This document shows positions 24,380-35,244 of a stretch of DNA of 64,000 bases, one piece after another (the first letter of the stretch is position 1; every line of letters begins with the position of its first letter). The notes beneath the pieces were generated by a model. That model had not been told where the DNA came from. It searched no databases and was given only the letters and a program-made list of their open reading frames with translations. Both the position numbers and the translations under genes were made by a program. This DNA comes from Gymnothorax reevesii (taxonomy: Eukaryota; Chordata; Actinopteri; Anguilliformes; Muraenidae), in assembly GCA_029721435.1 (NCBI GenBank), contig CM056573.1, positions 100,803,447 through 100,867,446 of the forward strand, in the 5' to 3' direction.

Positions 24380-25916
24380 TGCACACAACAAAATTAGAGT
24401 ACCACTCCTTGGTGTATTTTGTTTAAAAAAATAAGTAAGTAAAATAGTACATATAAATATATACAGCTATGTAAAAGGAATAATGCAACAATTATTACAA
24501 TTGTTAATTTAACAAATATGTACAGAAATAAGGTGTTGAATATAACTGAATATTGCACACAAATAATTGAATATTGCACTCAGATTTAAGACATATATTG
24601 CACATGGGAAGGCTCTGTTATTGCACCTGGTGAGATGTGTGTTAATAGTGCAGTAATATTGATTACTGTTTATGATAGTACACCAGGATGCTCTTGATGG
24701 TGGCCCTGTAGAACATCACCAGCAGCTTCTCCTCCAGGTTGTTCCTCCTGAGCACCCTCAGGAAGTGGAGTCGCTGCTGAGCTTTCTTCACTGCTGCTGT
24801 GGTGTTGGCTGTCCAGGAGAGGTCAGCAGAGAGCTGCACGCCCAGGAACCTGATGGAGCTGACCCTTTCCACACAGTCACCGTGGATGTAAAGTGGGGTT
24901 GGGTCTGCTCTGCCCTTTCTGAAGTCCAAGAAAATCTCTTTTGTTTTTGTGGTGTTCAGTGGCAGGTTGTTTGCTGAAAACCACATTGTCAGTCGGTTGA
25001 CCTCATCTATGTAGTCAGACTCATCCCCCCCGAGATGAGCCCGACCACATTGGTATCGTTTGCAAACTTTATTATGGTGTTTGAGAGATGGGCCAGAGAG
25101 CAGTCATATGTGTAAAGAGTGAACAGGAGGGGGCTCAATACACAACCTTGAGGGGAACTGGTGCTGAGTGTGATGGTGGAGGAGCGGTGGCAGCCGAGTT
25201 TGATGGACTGTGGGCGGTTCTGTTAAATCTGTTAACTTTTCTTTAATCCACTGGCAGATGGATGAGGAGATGCCCAGGTGAGACAGTTTCTGGGCCAGGA
25301 ATTCCGGGATGATATGGTTGAAGGCTGAGCTGAAGTCCAGCAAGAGCATCCTCACGTAGCTCCCCCGCTGCTCCAGGTGACTCAGCGCGGTGTGGAGCGA
25401 TATGTTTATAGCGTCCTCTGTGGGTCGGTTTGCCCTGTAAGCAAACTGATGGGGGTCCAGAGTGGCAGGCAGACAGGCCCTGATGTGTTGTGAGACCAGT
25501 CTTTCAAAGCACTTCATGATCACAGGCGTAAGTGCAACAGGCCTGTAGTCATTAAGGCTGTCCACTGCTGGCTTTTTGGGGATGGGGATGATGGTGGAGG
25601 CTTTGAGGCAGGATGGTATGATGGCCTGTGACAGAGACAGGTTGAAAATATTGGTGAAAACTCCAGCCAGTTGGTCAGCACACGCTCTAAGTACCTTACC
25701 AGTGTAGGATCTGGAAATGCTGATGAATGGGGGAGCCCAGAGGCTGTAAGTGACAAATGGCTGATAAGCTCGGTCCAGAGCCATGGCAGATAGCAATAAA
25801 ACTTTTGTGGACTTCCCCCCAGGATTCTCGCTCAGCCTGCATGTGAAAGGTGTCGATGGTCTTTCTGTTACTCTGTATGGGCTATGGGGGGATAGTTGCA
25901 AAGCTCTGGCTGACAC
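24380..25916 (-). mobile_element. LINE fragment, 3' half (CR1/L2/Rex-like)
   Basis: On the minus strand it carries reverse-transcriptase coding followed by an A/T-rich 3' region with recurring GTGCAATATT. It abuts the right end of Tc1 element A. The 5' half of the same LINE type lies at about 33,726-35,145 in the same orientation; Tc1 copies, an unrelated ORF and an L1 separate the two. Confidence 0.8.
24663..25916 (-). pseudogene. LINE reverse transcriptase, frameshifted
   Basis: The first part holds [57 protein letters not shown] and [18 protein letters not shown]. This is the fingers-palm region, with the catalytic Asp in LLLDFSSAF. After a shift near 25,200, sequence with FADD-region remnants follows. 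It ends with LPLNTTKTKEIFLDFRKGR, ADLSWTANTTAAVKKAQQRLHFLRVLRR and FYRATIKSILVYY, the thumb of CR1/L2-like enzymes. No full-length product is possible. The clade name is from recalled motif similarity. Confidence 0.8.
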
Positions 25917-26020
25917 AATGCCCCTGTGGGAGTCATATTACTGTCAGTCTTAAGTTAAAGTCCAGTTACATTAATCTGTTTAAAATAATCTAAACCTCTG
26001 GGAACTTCATAATATGCTTA

Positions 26021-27603
26021 CACTGTCCTCAATAATTATTGGCACCCCTGGTTAAGATGTGCTCTTTAGCTTCTAATAAATTCATTTTTTTTTCTAAATA
26101 ATATAGGACCAGAATGAAAAAAAGAGGAAAATCCAACCTTTAATTCAAGTACTTTTATTCAGTGGGGAAATAATCCCATATTAAGAAATAATTCTTTTAC
26201 ATCAAATCATGTGTGCCACAATTATTAGCACCCCTGATTTTAATACTTTGTACAACCCCCCTTTGCCAACAATTCAGCACCTAATCTTCTCCTATAATGT
26301 TTCACAAGATGGGAGAATACAGAAAGAGCGATCTTTGACCATTCCTCTTTGCACAATCTCTCTAAATCATCCAGCGACCTGGGTCCTCTCCTCTGAACTC
26401 TCCTCTTCTGCCCACTCCACAGGTTTTCAATGGGGTTGAGGTCTGGGGACTGAGATGGCCATGGTAAGAGCTTGATTCTGTGTCTGGTGAACCATTTCTG
26501 TGTAGATTTGGCCACATGTTTAGGGTCATTATCTTGCTGAAAGACCCAGTGACGACCCATCTTCAGCTTTCGGGCAGCTGCCACCAGATTTTGATTTAAA
26601 ATGTCCTGGTAAGGTTCCCAGGGCCTCTGGAAGAGAAACAGGCCCACAGAATCACCAATCCTCCCCCAAACTTCACAGTGGGCAAGAGGTGCTTTTCTGC
26701 ATACTTATATTTTGTGTTCCGCCAGACCCACTTAGAGTGTTTGTTGCCAAAAAGCTCCATCTTGGTCTCATCTGACCAAAGCACACGGCCCTAGTTGAAG
26801 TCCCAGTACCGCTTAGCAAACTCCTGACGTTTGCGTTTATGATTGTGAGAAAGAAAAGGTTTTTTCCGTGCATGCCTCCCAAACAGCTTGTCGACATGTA
26901 GATAGCGCCTGATGGTTGTTTTGGAGACTTTGTGACCCCAAAATGCTACCATTTTTTGCAATTCTTTAACAGTGAGCTTTGGAGAACTTTTTATTCCTCT
27001 TACCATCCTCCTCACGGTGCGTGGTGGCAAAATAACCTTGCGTCCTTGTCCAGGCTTGTTTACCACTGTTCCATTTGTTTTAAACTTCTTAATGATTCCT
27101 CTGACAGTAGATATGGGCAGGTGCAGGCGAGTGGCTATTTTCTTGTAGCCATTGCCTGACTTGTGAAGTTCGACACACATCTGCCTTACTTGAATGGCGT
27201 GTTCCTTTTTCTTTCCCATGTTGAAGAGTGAATAAGAGGAATGGCCTCTGTGTCACATCATATTTGTACCCCAGGGAAACCGAAAGTGATGATTTACTAA
27301 TTAAATGTTCCTAGATACTCTGATCAACTTTGTAAACTACTGTAGAAATGACAGAAATACTTCAATTACATTTAATTCCTAGGAATTGTAAGGAGTTACA
27401 ATAATTGTGGAACAGGTGATTTTATGAAAAATAATTATTTTTTAGTCAGGGATTTTTTTTTCCCCTTAAAATTCACTTGAGTTGAAGGTTGCATTTTTCT
27501 ACAATTTTCAGTGTGAGAGTATGCTTCTGCAATAAAAATTTATTTTATTTTAAGGCTTTTAACACATCTTAACCAGGGGTGCCAATAATTATGGAGGGCA
27601 CTG
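26021..27603 (-). mobile_element. Full-length Tc1-like transposon (family 3)
   Basis: The ends CACTGTCCTCAATAATTATT and AATAATTATGGAGGGCACTG are inverted copies (one difference in the first six bases). TA lies at 26,019-26,020 and 27,604-27,605. The phrase TTGGCACCCCTGGTTAAGA occurs inside both ends. The transposase is on the minus strand. Confidence 0.9.
26240..27219 (-). pseudogene. Tc1-like transposase, one stop and one frameshift
   Basis: It starts MGKKKEHAIQVRQMCVELHK. The helix-turn-helix GYKKIATRLHLPISTVRGIIKKF and the NKPGQGRK linker follow. A TAG interrupts after RYWDFN near 26,791. Reading continues through VLWSDETKMELFGN (first Asp) and FGGGLVILWACFS. A shift near 26,640 leads to WVFQQDNDPKHVAKSTQKWF (second Asp) and SQSPDLNPIENLW (Glu). 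The catalytic triad is intact, and the lesions I can see are this stop and this shift, so it died fairly recently compared with the relics elsewhere. Confidence 0.88.
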
Positions 27604-27870
27604 TACGTGGGTTAACATAATTGGCCCACACAGTTGAAGGTATGACTGAATGCAAAGCTCTGCTGTGTTTTCTGTTACAGGAGGATCCCTCATCTTCTCA
27701 GCTCAGCACTCATTTCTACAGTGGCCCTATAACCACAACCGTTTCTGGAAACATTAGACCAACTGCTGCCTCGTCATTTCTCAGCTTCTGGCCATCATAA
27801 ATACACTTCAATAATGTCGAAACAGTTAAAGCTAATTGATGTTTCCAAGCCTCTAACTTGAACGCCAAAG

Positions 27871-28997
27871 ATGCCACTGGACTGGAAACTCTGTGTTCTG
27901 TGTCAAGCTGATACAGGGGAGTCATTACAGTGCCCTGCAGTAACGAAAAGAAAAGATACAGGAGCTGGATACAAGACATTTGAAGACAATCTGTCAACAT
28001 TAAGTAAACTAGGGGAGCTGCCACACGACGTGGACTTACAACAACTGGATGAAGGCCAAGGGATAGCTGCCACTCTGGCTGCTCACCAAGCCAAGTGGCA
28101 CAAGTCATGTAGGGTGAAGTATAACACTACCAAGCTACAGAGGGAACAGAAGAGACATCTTTCTGAGGAAAGCCCTGACCCCAGTACTAGCACAGATGAG
28201 CACAAGCGAACTAAATCTAATGCACCTTGTGTTGACAGCATACAAGAACATGTGTGCTTCTTCTGCTACCAACAGCTTGGTTCAGAGTTTCATCAAGTAG
28301 CGACACCGGAACTGGATAAACATGTTCGTAAGGCTGCCGAGATTCTTGAGCATACCAGTCTGTTAGCCCAACTGAGTGCTGGGGACATGGTGGCAAGAGA
28401 GACTAAGTACCACAAGAAATGTTTGACATCCCTACACAACCGTGTTAGGGCAGCAAAAACACAGCCACACCCACTGCCTTGCATCCCCTATTCCATGATC
28501 AAGCCCACTCTGTGGCAATGATCCGTTACGCCATGGATGTGGTCAAAGCAGCGACCAATGAGCTAAACCCTGGACAGGTACCTGTTGTCACCCTGGACCA
28601 ACCGCTGTATGCGATTGCCAAGCAGGTGCAGTGGAACTGGCAAGATACACACGATGAAGATCTATTTGTGGTCATGCTGGGAGGTTTACGCACAGAGATG
28701 GCTGCTTGGAAGACAACAGGAGACTGGCTGCAAGACAGTGGTTGGACACAGGCATTGGTTCAGGCAGAAATGGCAACAGCTGGCACAGCAGACTCCTTCT
28801 TGCATGCAGCTCACGTCACTCGTAAAAGACATGCCCACAAGGTAACCGCTGCTGCCGTACACATACTTCAGAACCGTGCATATGACAGATGCAAAACAGG
28901 AGAAACTGCAAGAGATGAGGAACCATTGGATTTTGAGGCAGGCTACATCAAGCAGTGGATCTGTCACCCATTAGATTTTTGGATGCCGCCATCTTAA
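27871..28997 (+). pseudogene. Unassigned Cys/His-rich ORF, frameshifted and truncated
   Basis: The first segment (27,871-28,521, 216 codons) begins MPLDWKLCVLCQADTGESLQCP. It carries paired zinc-binding-like motifs: CVLC...QCP, KWHKSCRVKYN, HVCFFCYQQ and YHKKCLTSLHN. It then runs out of frame. The second segment (28,479-28,997) continues with ...LFHDQAHSVAMIRYAMDVV, LDQPLYAIAKQVQWNWQD and DEEPLDFEAGY, after which homology to anything I recall ends. I remember similar ORFs as multicopy, intronless predicted proteins in fish and cnidarians, which suggests a mobile-element gene of unclear class. No function is assigned. The start is the first ATG of the long frame; a 15-codon ORF beginning ATGTCG at 27,814 ends just before it. 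Confidence 0.55.
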
Positions 28998-29063
28998 AAG
29001 CCAACAACGTCAGTAAATTCACTTCTAAGTAGCACCATTAAATTCCTTGACCTCAAATATGTA

Positions 29064-30665
29064 CAAAACCCAAAACCAGTGAAGTTGGCACGTTATGTAA
29101 ATCATAGATAAAAACAGAATACAATGATTTGCAAATCCTTTTCAACTTATATTCAATTGAATACACTGCAAAGACAAGATGTTTAATGTTCAAACTGAGA
29201 AACTTTATTTTTTTTTGCAAATAATCATGAACTTAGAATTTAAAGGCAGCAACACATTGCAAAAAAGTTGGCACAGGGGCCTTTTTACCACTGTGTTACA
29301 TCGCCTTTCCTTTTAACGACACTCAGTAAACGTTTGGGAACTGAGGAGACCAATTTTTGAAGCTTTTCAGGTGGAACTCTTTCCCATTCTTGCTTGATGT
29401 ACAGCTTAAGTTGTTCAACAGTCCAGGGTCTCCATTGTCGTATTTTATGCTTCATAATGCGCCACACATTTTCAATGGGAGACAGGTCTGGACTACAGGC
29501 AGGCCAGTCTAGTACCTGCACTCTTTTACTACAGAGCCATGCTGTTATAACACGTGCACAATGTGGCTTGGCAATCTCTTGCTGAAATAAGCAGGGGCGT
29601 CCATGAAAAAGATGTTGCTTGGATGGCAACATATATTGCTCCAAAACCTCTATGTACCTTTCAGCATTAATGGTGCCTTCACATATGTGTAAGTCGCCCA
29701 TGCCTTGGGCACTAATACACCCCCATACCATCACAGATGCTGGCTTTTGAACTTTGCGCCTATAACAGTCCGGATGGTCCTTTTCCTCTTTGGTCCGGAG
29801 GACACAACGTCCACAGTTTCCAAAAACAATTTGAAATGTGGATTCGTCAGACCACAGAACACTTTTCCACTTTGCATCAGTCCATCTTAGATGAGCTTGG
29901 GCCCAGCGAAGCCGGCGGCGTTTCTGGGTGCTGTTGATAAATGGCTTTCGCTTTGCATTGTAGAGTTTTAACTTGCACTTGCAGATGTAGCGACGAACTG
30001 TAGTTACTGACAGTGGTTTTCTGAAGTGTTCCTGAGCCCATGATGTCCTTTACACACTGATGTCGGTTGTTGATGCAGTACCGCCTGAGGGATCGAAGGT
30101 CACAGGTATTCAATGTTGGTTTTCGGCCTTGTCGCTTACGTGCAGTGATTTCTCCAGATTCTCTGAACCTTTTGACGATATTACGGACCGTAGATGATGA
30201 TAATCCCTAAATTTCTTGCAATAGCTCGTTGAGGAATGTTGTTTCTAAACTGTTCGACAATCAGCTCACGCATTTGTTCACTAAGTGGTGACCTTCGCCC
30301 CATCCTTGTTTGTGAATGACTGAGCATTTCAGGGAAGCTGCTTTTATACCCAATCATGGCACCCACCTGTTCCCAATTAGCCCGTTCACCTGTGGGATGT
30401 TCCAAATAAGTGTTTGATGAGCATTCCTTACTCTCTCAGGCTTTTTTGCCACTTGTGCCAGCTTTTTTGAAACATGTTGCAGGCATCAAATTCCAAATGA
30501 GCTAATATTTGCAAAAAATTACAAAGTTTACCTGTTCGAACATTAAGTAACTTGTCTTTGCAGTGTATTCAATTGAATATAGGTTGAAAAGGATTTGCAA
30601 ATCATTGTATTCTGTTTTTATTTACAATTTACACAACGTGCCAGCTTCACTGGTTTTGGGTTTTG
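29064..30665 (-). mobile_element. Full-length Tc1-like transposon (family 2), inactive
   Basis: The ends CAAAACCCAAAACCAGTGAA and the complementary CACTGGTTTTGGGTTTTG are bounded by TA at 29,062-29,063 and 30,666-30,667. The inverted repeats extend about 200 bp and include GATTTGCAAATC near their inner part. It is the opposite-orientation sister of 43,287-44,883. Confidence 0.9.
29285..30327 (-). pseudogene. Tc1-like transposase (family 2), broken
   Basis: The minus-strand reading starts MLSHSQTRMGRRSPLSEQ. The first helix-turn-helix is broken by a small insertion after NLGI near 30,200. A second break lies near 30,050. The C-terminal frame holds [24 protein letters not shown] (Glu) and the tail [11 protein letters not shown]. 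The second catalytic site reads FQQEIAKPH, so Asp is replaced by Glu. It is inactive for several independent reasons. Confidence 0.86.
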
Positions 30666-30689
30666 TATATCTAGATACTAAAATCAAGT

Positions 30690-30940
30690 CTCTAGCTTGT
30701 ATAGAACCAGAATTATTCGTAATTAAAGATTTTTCAGCCGCCATTTTGAAATCCAATATGGCGGCCATTTTGGGGTGAATTCAAAAGAGGTTCCATATCT
30801 GAAAATGTTCCCAATATAATATTCTATCATTCTGCCAAATTTGGCGCTTCCATCACAAAATGCACAATAGGTTTGGTATGCCACAGTACTAAGATCTAGT
30901 TTCGTTATAACACGAACACATTGGGCTAACAATAGCAAGC
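30690..30940. repeat. Dispersed low-copy repeat with GCCGCCATTTTG motifs
   Basis: The phrase AGCCGCCATTTTGAAATCC recurs in altered form just left of the Tc1 (28,975-29,000, TGCCGCCATCTTAAAAGCC). The Tc1 at 29,064 therefore probably landed inside this repeat. The class is unknown. Confidence 0.4.
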
Positions 30941-31061
30941 GCAGATTTACCCTCCAGCAGTTTTTTTTTTATTGCAAAATATCAAAGATAAGAATTTTTT
31001 CTGCTCACCTCTGTAGACTGTAAAGTGCATGCCTGCTGTTCTTTCAATGTGGCGGTGGTTT

Positions 31062-31205
31062 AATATGAAGAAGAAAGCTGGCTGAAGAAAGCCAGTAGGC
31101 TGAAACGATCGTGTATTGCTGCCCGTGCCGAAATAAAATTTATTTACTTTGATCCGTGAGTGCTGGATTAATTTTTTTGCTATACGTCTGCCCTGACCGT
31201 GCACC
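31062..31205 (+). mobile_element. Second short element with hammerhead-like core
   Basis: Plus-strand order: CTGAAGA (31,082-31,088), stem AGCC-AGTA-GGCT (31,090-31,101), GAAAC (31,102-31,106), GAGTGCT (31,157-31,163) and GTGCACC (31,199-31,205). The same motifs occur in the same order in the element at 19,168-19,344, with an extra A between CTGANGA and the stem in both. No target duplication was found for this copy. Confidence 0.5.
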
Positions 31206-31229
31206 CGGTAAGAGACATTGTTACTTTTT

Positions 31230-31925
31230 CATAGAGTGCGCGCATTTTCACTTCAGCAGGCCAAGACCTCCCCTAACAGTTGGCATTTGTAAAATCTTAG
31301 AGCTCTCCCTAGCCTTTTTGCCATGCAAAATAAATAAAAAAAAACACTTTTTAAATATCTGAAGCCATCTTTCTGAACATCCAGAGGGGTAACATCTGCA
31401 GTGGATATAGGAGCCGAGGGAGGACATTCATTTTAACAAAGCTAATTCATCCCATGAAAGACAGGTGAAGAGTAGAGCAGCATTGTAAATCTTTTTTTAC
31501 AGTGGATATAATTGGAGAAAAATTTAACTTCCAAAGGTCAGCCAATTTAGGGGACACCTAAATAAGCAAAACAAAAAATCCTAAACCCGTTTTCGACCAC
31601 TTGAATGGAAAATTCTCAATACGGTCTGATTCATCAAACTTGCCAATAGGCATAGCCTCGGATTTATCAAAATTGACTTTATAGCCAAATATACCACCAA
31701 ATCTTTTCAACAATAATAAAGTAGCTGGAATAGATCACTTAGGAGATTACAGGAACAGCACAATATCCTCAGCATAAAGGGCAATGTTATGTGTAGTGTC
31801 CCCAATTAAAATTCCCTTAATATGCGAGTTCAATCTAAAAGCAGATGCAAGGGGTTCCAGAGCAATAGCAAACAACAATGGACTAAGGGGACATCCTTGA
31901 CAAGCTTGTTCATCAACTCTGGCTT
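31230..31925 (-). pseudogene. L1 ORF2 fragment (reverse transcriptase palm and beyond)
   Basis: The minus strand reads [20 protein letters not shown] followed by HIKGILIGD and LYAEDIVLF. The family motif is YADD, so here the second position is changed (YAED). Further downstream, a WQKG...RGGLGLLKW-like segment matches the region after the thumb. Stops and shifts are frequent. Confidence 0.65.
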
Positions 31926-32779
31926 AATTATCCAAATATACACAATCAATAGAAACAGATAATTATAAGCAAGAAAAGAAAATGGGGTGTTAAAGACAAG
32001 ACAGTTGAAGAAAATAACACATCAAATAAAAAACAAAACCCTCCTCAAACAATGATAATTTCCCACATAACACTACCCATCCATAATCTACTGCCCTCCC
32101 CATAACCAGGTACATCCTAACTGACATAACTATTACTAGGTCCACAAAACTGAGAGAAGTCCATCGAAGGAAGAGAAATATCTACAAATGATTAAAAAAA
32201 TGAAAAAAAAAAAAAAAAGAAATTTAAGGAAAAAAATCCCTTCAATACTCCTACCTCATGAGGCAGAATTAAAACATATCTGAAGATATTACAAATTGTA
32301 AAATTTGAAAAAATGCATTTAAGAGAACAAGGCATGGCTAATATAACAGTAATCAGATCACCAAAACTAAGTGCGCAGTATTTGCATGTTTAGAGCTGAA
32401 CTAAAAAAATATCTTAACGAAAGCTGAGATTAACTACTCTCTTTTCAGGCAAAGTAGCGTGTAATCTCCTAATTCCATAAACTACCATAGCCCCGCCAGC
32501 CGGCAAGATCCCAGGCCGCTCAGCAGGACCTACTCGGAATCTCACCAATCAACGAAGCCACGGCAATCCACAGCACCCAAAGAACACACGCCATAAGCAA
32601 AGAAAATTAAATTACTATTCTAGTACTACATCATTCTACAAACTCAAAAAGTTACCAGCCCATTAAATAATAGTACCGATGCTCCTACGAGCAATAATAT
32701 CAGAATTTACATCCCATAACATGATACCACAGCTCCACAAAGTATGGTTAAACTGCACTTGAAGGAAACGTGTAAATCA

Positions 32780-33591
32780 CTACCTAAGTCCTTCAATAAA
32801 ATATTCTGCTTCTTGCCGTGTTTTAGAAGAGTGATCCATGCCGCCGTGGGTTACACAAAGGGTAGCTGGAAAGTGCATTTTAAAGCTAATGCTTTTCTGA
32901 GTAAGTCGCTCACAAACTTTGTTAAACTCACGCCCAGCCGAGAAATCCAGCTTAATAGTAAAAACATGTCCATCATGGCGAAGCTGCCCTTTCCCTCTTG
33001 TTGCCATAAGAATCTTCTGTCTATCACAAAAGTTATGCAGTTTAATCACCACTGGCCTTGAGCGGTTGTTAATCCAAGCACTGGGCGTTCGGTGTGCTCT
33101 ATCGATCTTCACCCTGCCATCTTTAGTTCGAAGGTCCAACACTTTGGGTAACCAAAATTCAAAGAACTGGATCAGTCGTCTCCCCTCGACACCTTCTTCC
33201 AGCCCAACAATCCGTATATTGGATCTCCTACTCCAATTTTCAAAGTCTTCCACACGCTCCTCCATTGTTTCCAATGCCCGTTGGAGGGAGATCACATTGG
33301 CTTATGAAGAAGTCACCTCATCCTCTGTTGCCGAGATACGGTTTTCAGCCTGTCCAATCCGAGAGGTGTGTTCCTGTATCCAGCTTGAAAGATTGTCCAA
33401 GGTTAGTTGAAGTCGATCAATGTACTAATCTTATTGGTAACCACCTGAGCCAAGTTAATGAGCTCAGGCCCGGCACCATCTTTAGACATTGTATCAGCTT
33501 TCGTTGGCTGGCTAGCAGACAATTTCTTGGTCTCTGCTCGAGTTCTGGCCAAAACCTCCGACTGAACGGAGCCCGCGGCGCCTAAAGACAT
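32780..33591 (-). pseudogene. L1 ORF1 (RNA-binding protein), frameshifted
   Basis: It starts MSLGAAGSVQSEVLARTRAE. The N-terminal frame closes at 33,403, and the rest resumes by 33,295. That part has a coiled-coil-like LQRALETMEERVEDFENWSRRSNIRIVGLEEG, then DRAHRTPS, RPVVIKLHNFCDRQKIL and the C-terminal domain to ...EYFIEGLR. This is the usual order for L1 ORF1p (coiled coil, RRM, C-terminal domain), which coats the element's RNA. About 270 residues is slightly short. Confidence 0.78.
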
Positions 33592-33725
33592 CTTAACACT
33601 AATTTGTACAAAATGATACTTAGTTAACTGCAAAATGAAGTTTAGAAAATGCAATTTAATGCCTCACGAAGCAGGAGCTCAGCAAAAGGCGTCCTCTCAG
33701 CTAGAAGCCATCACGTGACCCCACC

Positions 33726-34613
33726 CATCACCCTGCTTCTGTAGTTTGGGTTGATATTGTTTCCCTGCCACATCTTCCAGGGGTCTTTCACAGCGAAGTG
33801 GTCCTCTATTTTCCTCTTGTAGGTCGCCTTGGCCTCCCTGATGTCTCTTTTCAGGTCAGACCTGGCCGTGCTGTACAGGGTCCTATCCCCTGACTTAAAG
33901 GCGGTATTGCGGCTTTTTAATAGAGACTGGACTTCGCTGTTCATCCGGGGTTTCTGATTTGGAAAAACCCTGACCATCTTGTCGACGGTCACAGTATCAA
34001 CACGGTCTTTGATGTAGGAAAGTACAGTGTCAGTGTACTCCTGCAGGTTGTTGTTGGAGAATAAATCCCTTACAGTCTTTGAGAAGCAGTCCTGTAACTG
34101 AGAGAGGGCTCCCTCAGGCCAGATTTTTATTGTCTTTGGATGTGGCTTTGTCTTCCTCAGCAGGGCGGTGTAGGTGAGGGTGAGGGATAGGCAGATCCTG
34201 CAAGATGGGAGAAGGGAGTGACTCTGTAGGCATGTTTAATGTTGGAATAAACATGGTCCAAAGTATTTTCCCATCTGGTGGCACATTTCACATATTGGAT
34301 GAATTTTGGGAGCGCAGTCTTTAAACACGCTTGGTTGAAGTCTCCAGCAACAATACAGACGCCGTCGGGTGGGTAAGTAGCTGTTTGTTTATGCAAGCTA
34401 GCAAGAGGCTAAGGGCTATGCTAACGCTACCATCAGGTGGGATGTAAAAGCAATCACAGTAACTCCAGTTAATTCCCTCGGGAGATGAAAAGGTCTGCAC
34501 GAGACTGCCAGAGCCTCTAAATCAAGAGAACAGTGTGTGTCAATGATCCTGCTGTTACAACACCACGCATTGTTTACGTAAACACAGAGCCCCCCAACTC
34601 TGCTCTTACCCAA
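33726..34613 (-). pseudogene. LINE endonuclease and linker, frameshifted
   Basis: Minus-strand pieces in order: MGKSRVGGLCVYVNNAWC...DLEALAVSCRPFHLPREL, then YPPDGVCIVAGDFNQACLKTALPKF and TLDHVYSNIKHAY. These are apurinic-type endonuclease motifs, including GDFN. The linker VFPNQKPRMNSEVQSLLKSRNTAF...KRKIEDHF follows. At least two frameshifts separate the pieces. It cut the target DNA for reverse transcription when intact. Confidence 0.8.
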
Positions 34614-35145
34614 GTCTCTGTTTCTGTCCTGCCGGTGTAGTGAGCGACCGCAGTGTCGGAGATCAGCGGGTGAAGCCCCATCTCTGTGATGAAAATAACG
34701 CTGCAGTTCTACACGAAGCTGTTTGTGGCCATCTGTAACTCCAATTTGTCCATTTTGTGGGTGATGGATCTGGCGTTAGAGAGGAAGAGGCTCGGTAATG
34801 CTGGCCTGTGTGGTTGTTTACTTAGCCCAGCATCAGAGCCTGACCAGCATCCTCACTTTTGCTTCCTCTCTCTCTGCCGCCTTCTCTGCTTGCTCGGCAG
34901 GCTGGTCATTTATGGAGAACCTGGCGGTCTCGCTATGTCCTCCGGGATATTGAGTTTCTGTTGAAAGTCGCCAGTAAATGGACAGATTGTACCTTATTCT
35001 GAGGTCAATAAGGTTCTGGCGACTGTAGGCGAAGATAGTTTTACAAAACTCAAAAAGTAAACATGAAAAAAGAAGAAAAAACATACACCGAACTGGAGAG
35101 CTAAGAGCCGCTGCACCCGTGCGCGCCGCCATCAGCAAATATATT
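33726..35145 (-). mobile_element. LINE fragment, 5' half (endonuclease region)
   Basis: On the minus strand it begins in a GC-rich 5' region with a GGCGGCGCGCACGGGTGCAG motif (35,110-35,129). It continues into endonuclease coding and ends at the L1 junction. It is the same LINE type and orientation as 24,380-25,916, and the two carry complementary halves of one protein. Confidence 0.75.
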
Positions 35146-35244
35146 TCAGCAACTATATTTCACTACGGGTATGAGATGCGTTTCCTTGTATCAGTTGTGT
35201 GTGTCTTCATTTTGAAGTAAAGCATGCCAATGCTGTATCTACCC

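Larger units (their letters stand above)
31225..33725 (-). mobile_element. L1-like LINE, internally deleted
   Basis: Read on the minus strand it runs from a 5' region ending in GTCACGTGATGG-type sequence (33,709-33,720) through ORF1, an A/C-rich inter-ORF region (31,930-32,770) and a remnant of ORF2. Only about 700 bp of ORF2 remain, so the endonuclease and most of the polymerase were lost. It interrupts or abuts the CR1/L2-like LINE fragment that starts at about 33,726. Confidence 0.75.

Noticed and set aside
29394..29890. Plus-strand ORFs at 29.4-29.9 kb
   Set aside because: They are antisense shadows of the minus-strand Tc1 transposase.
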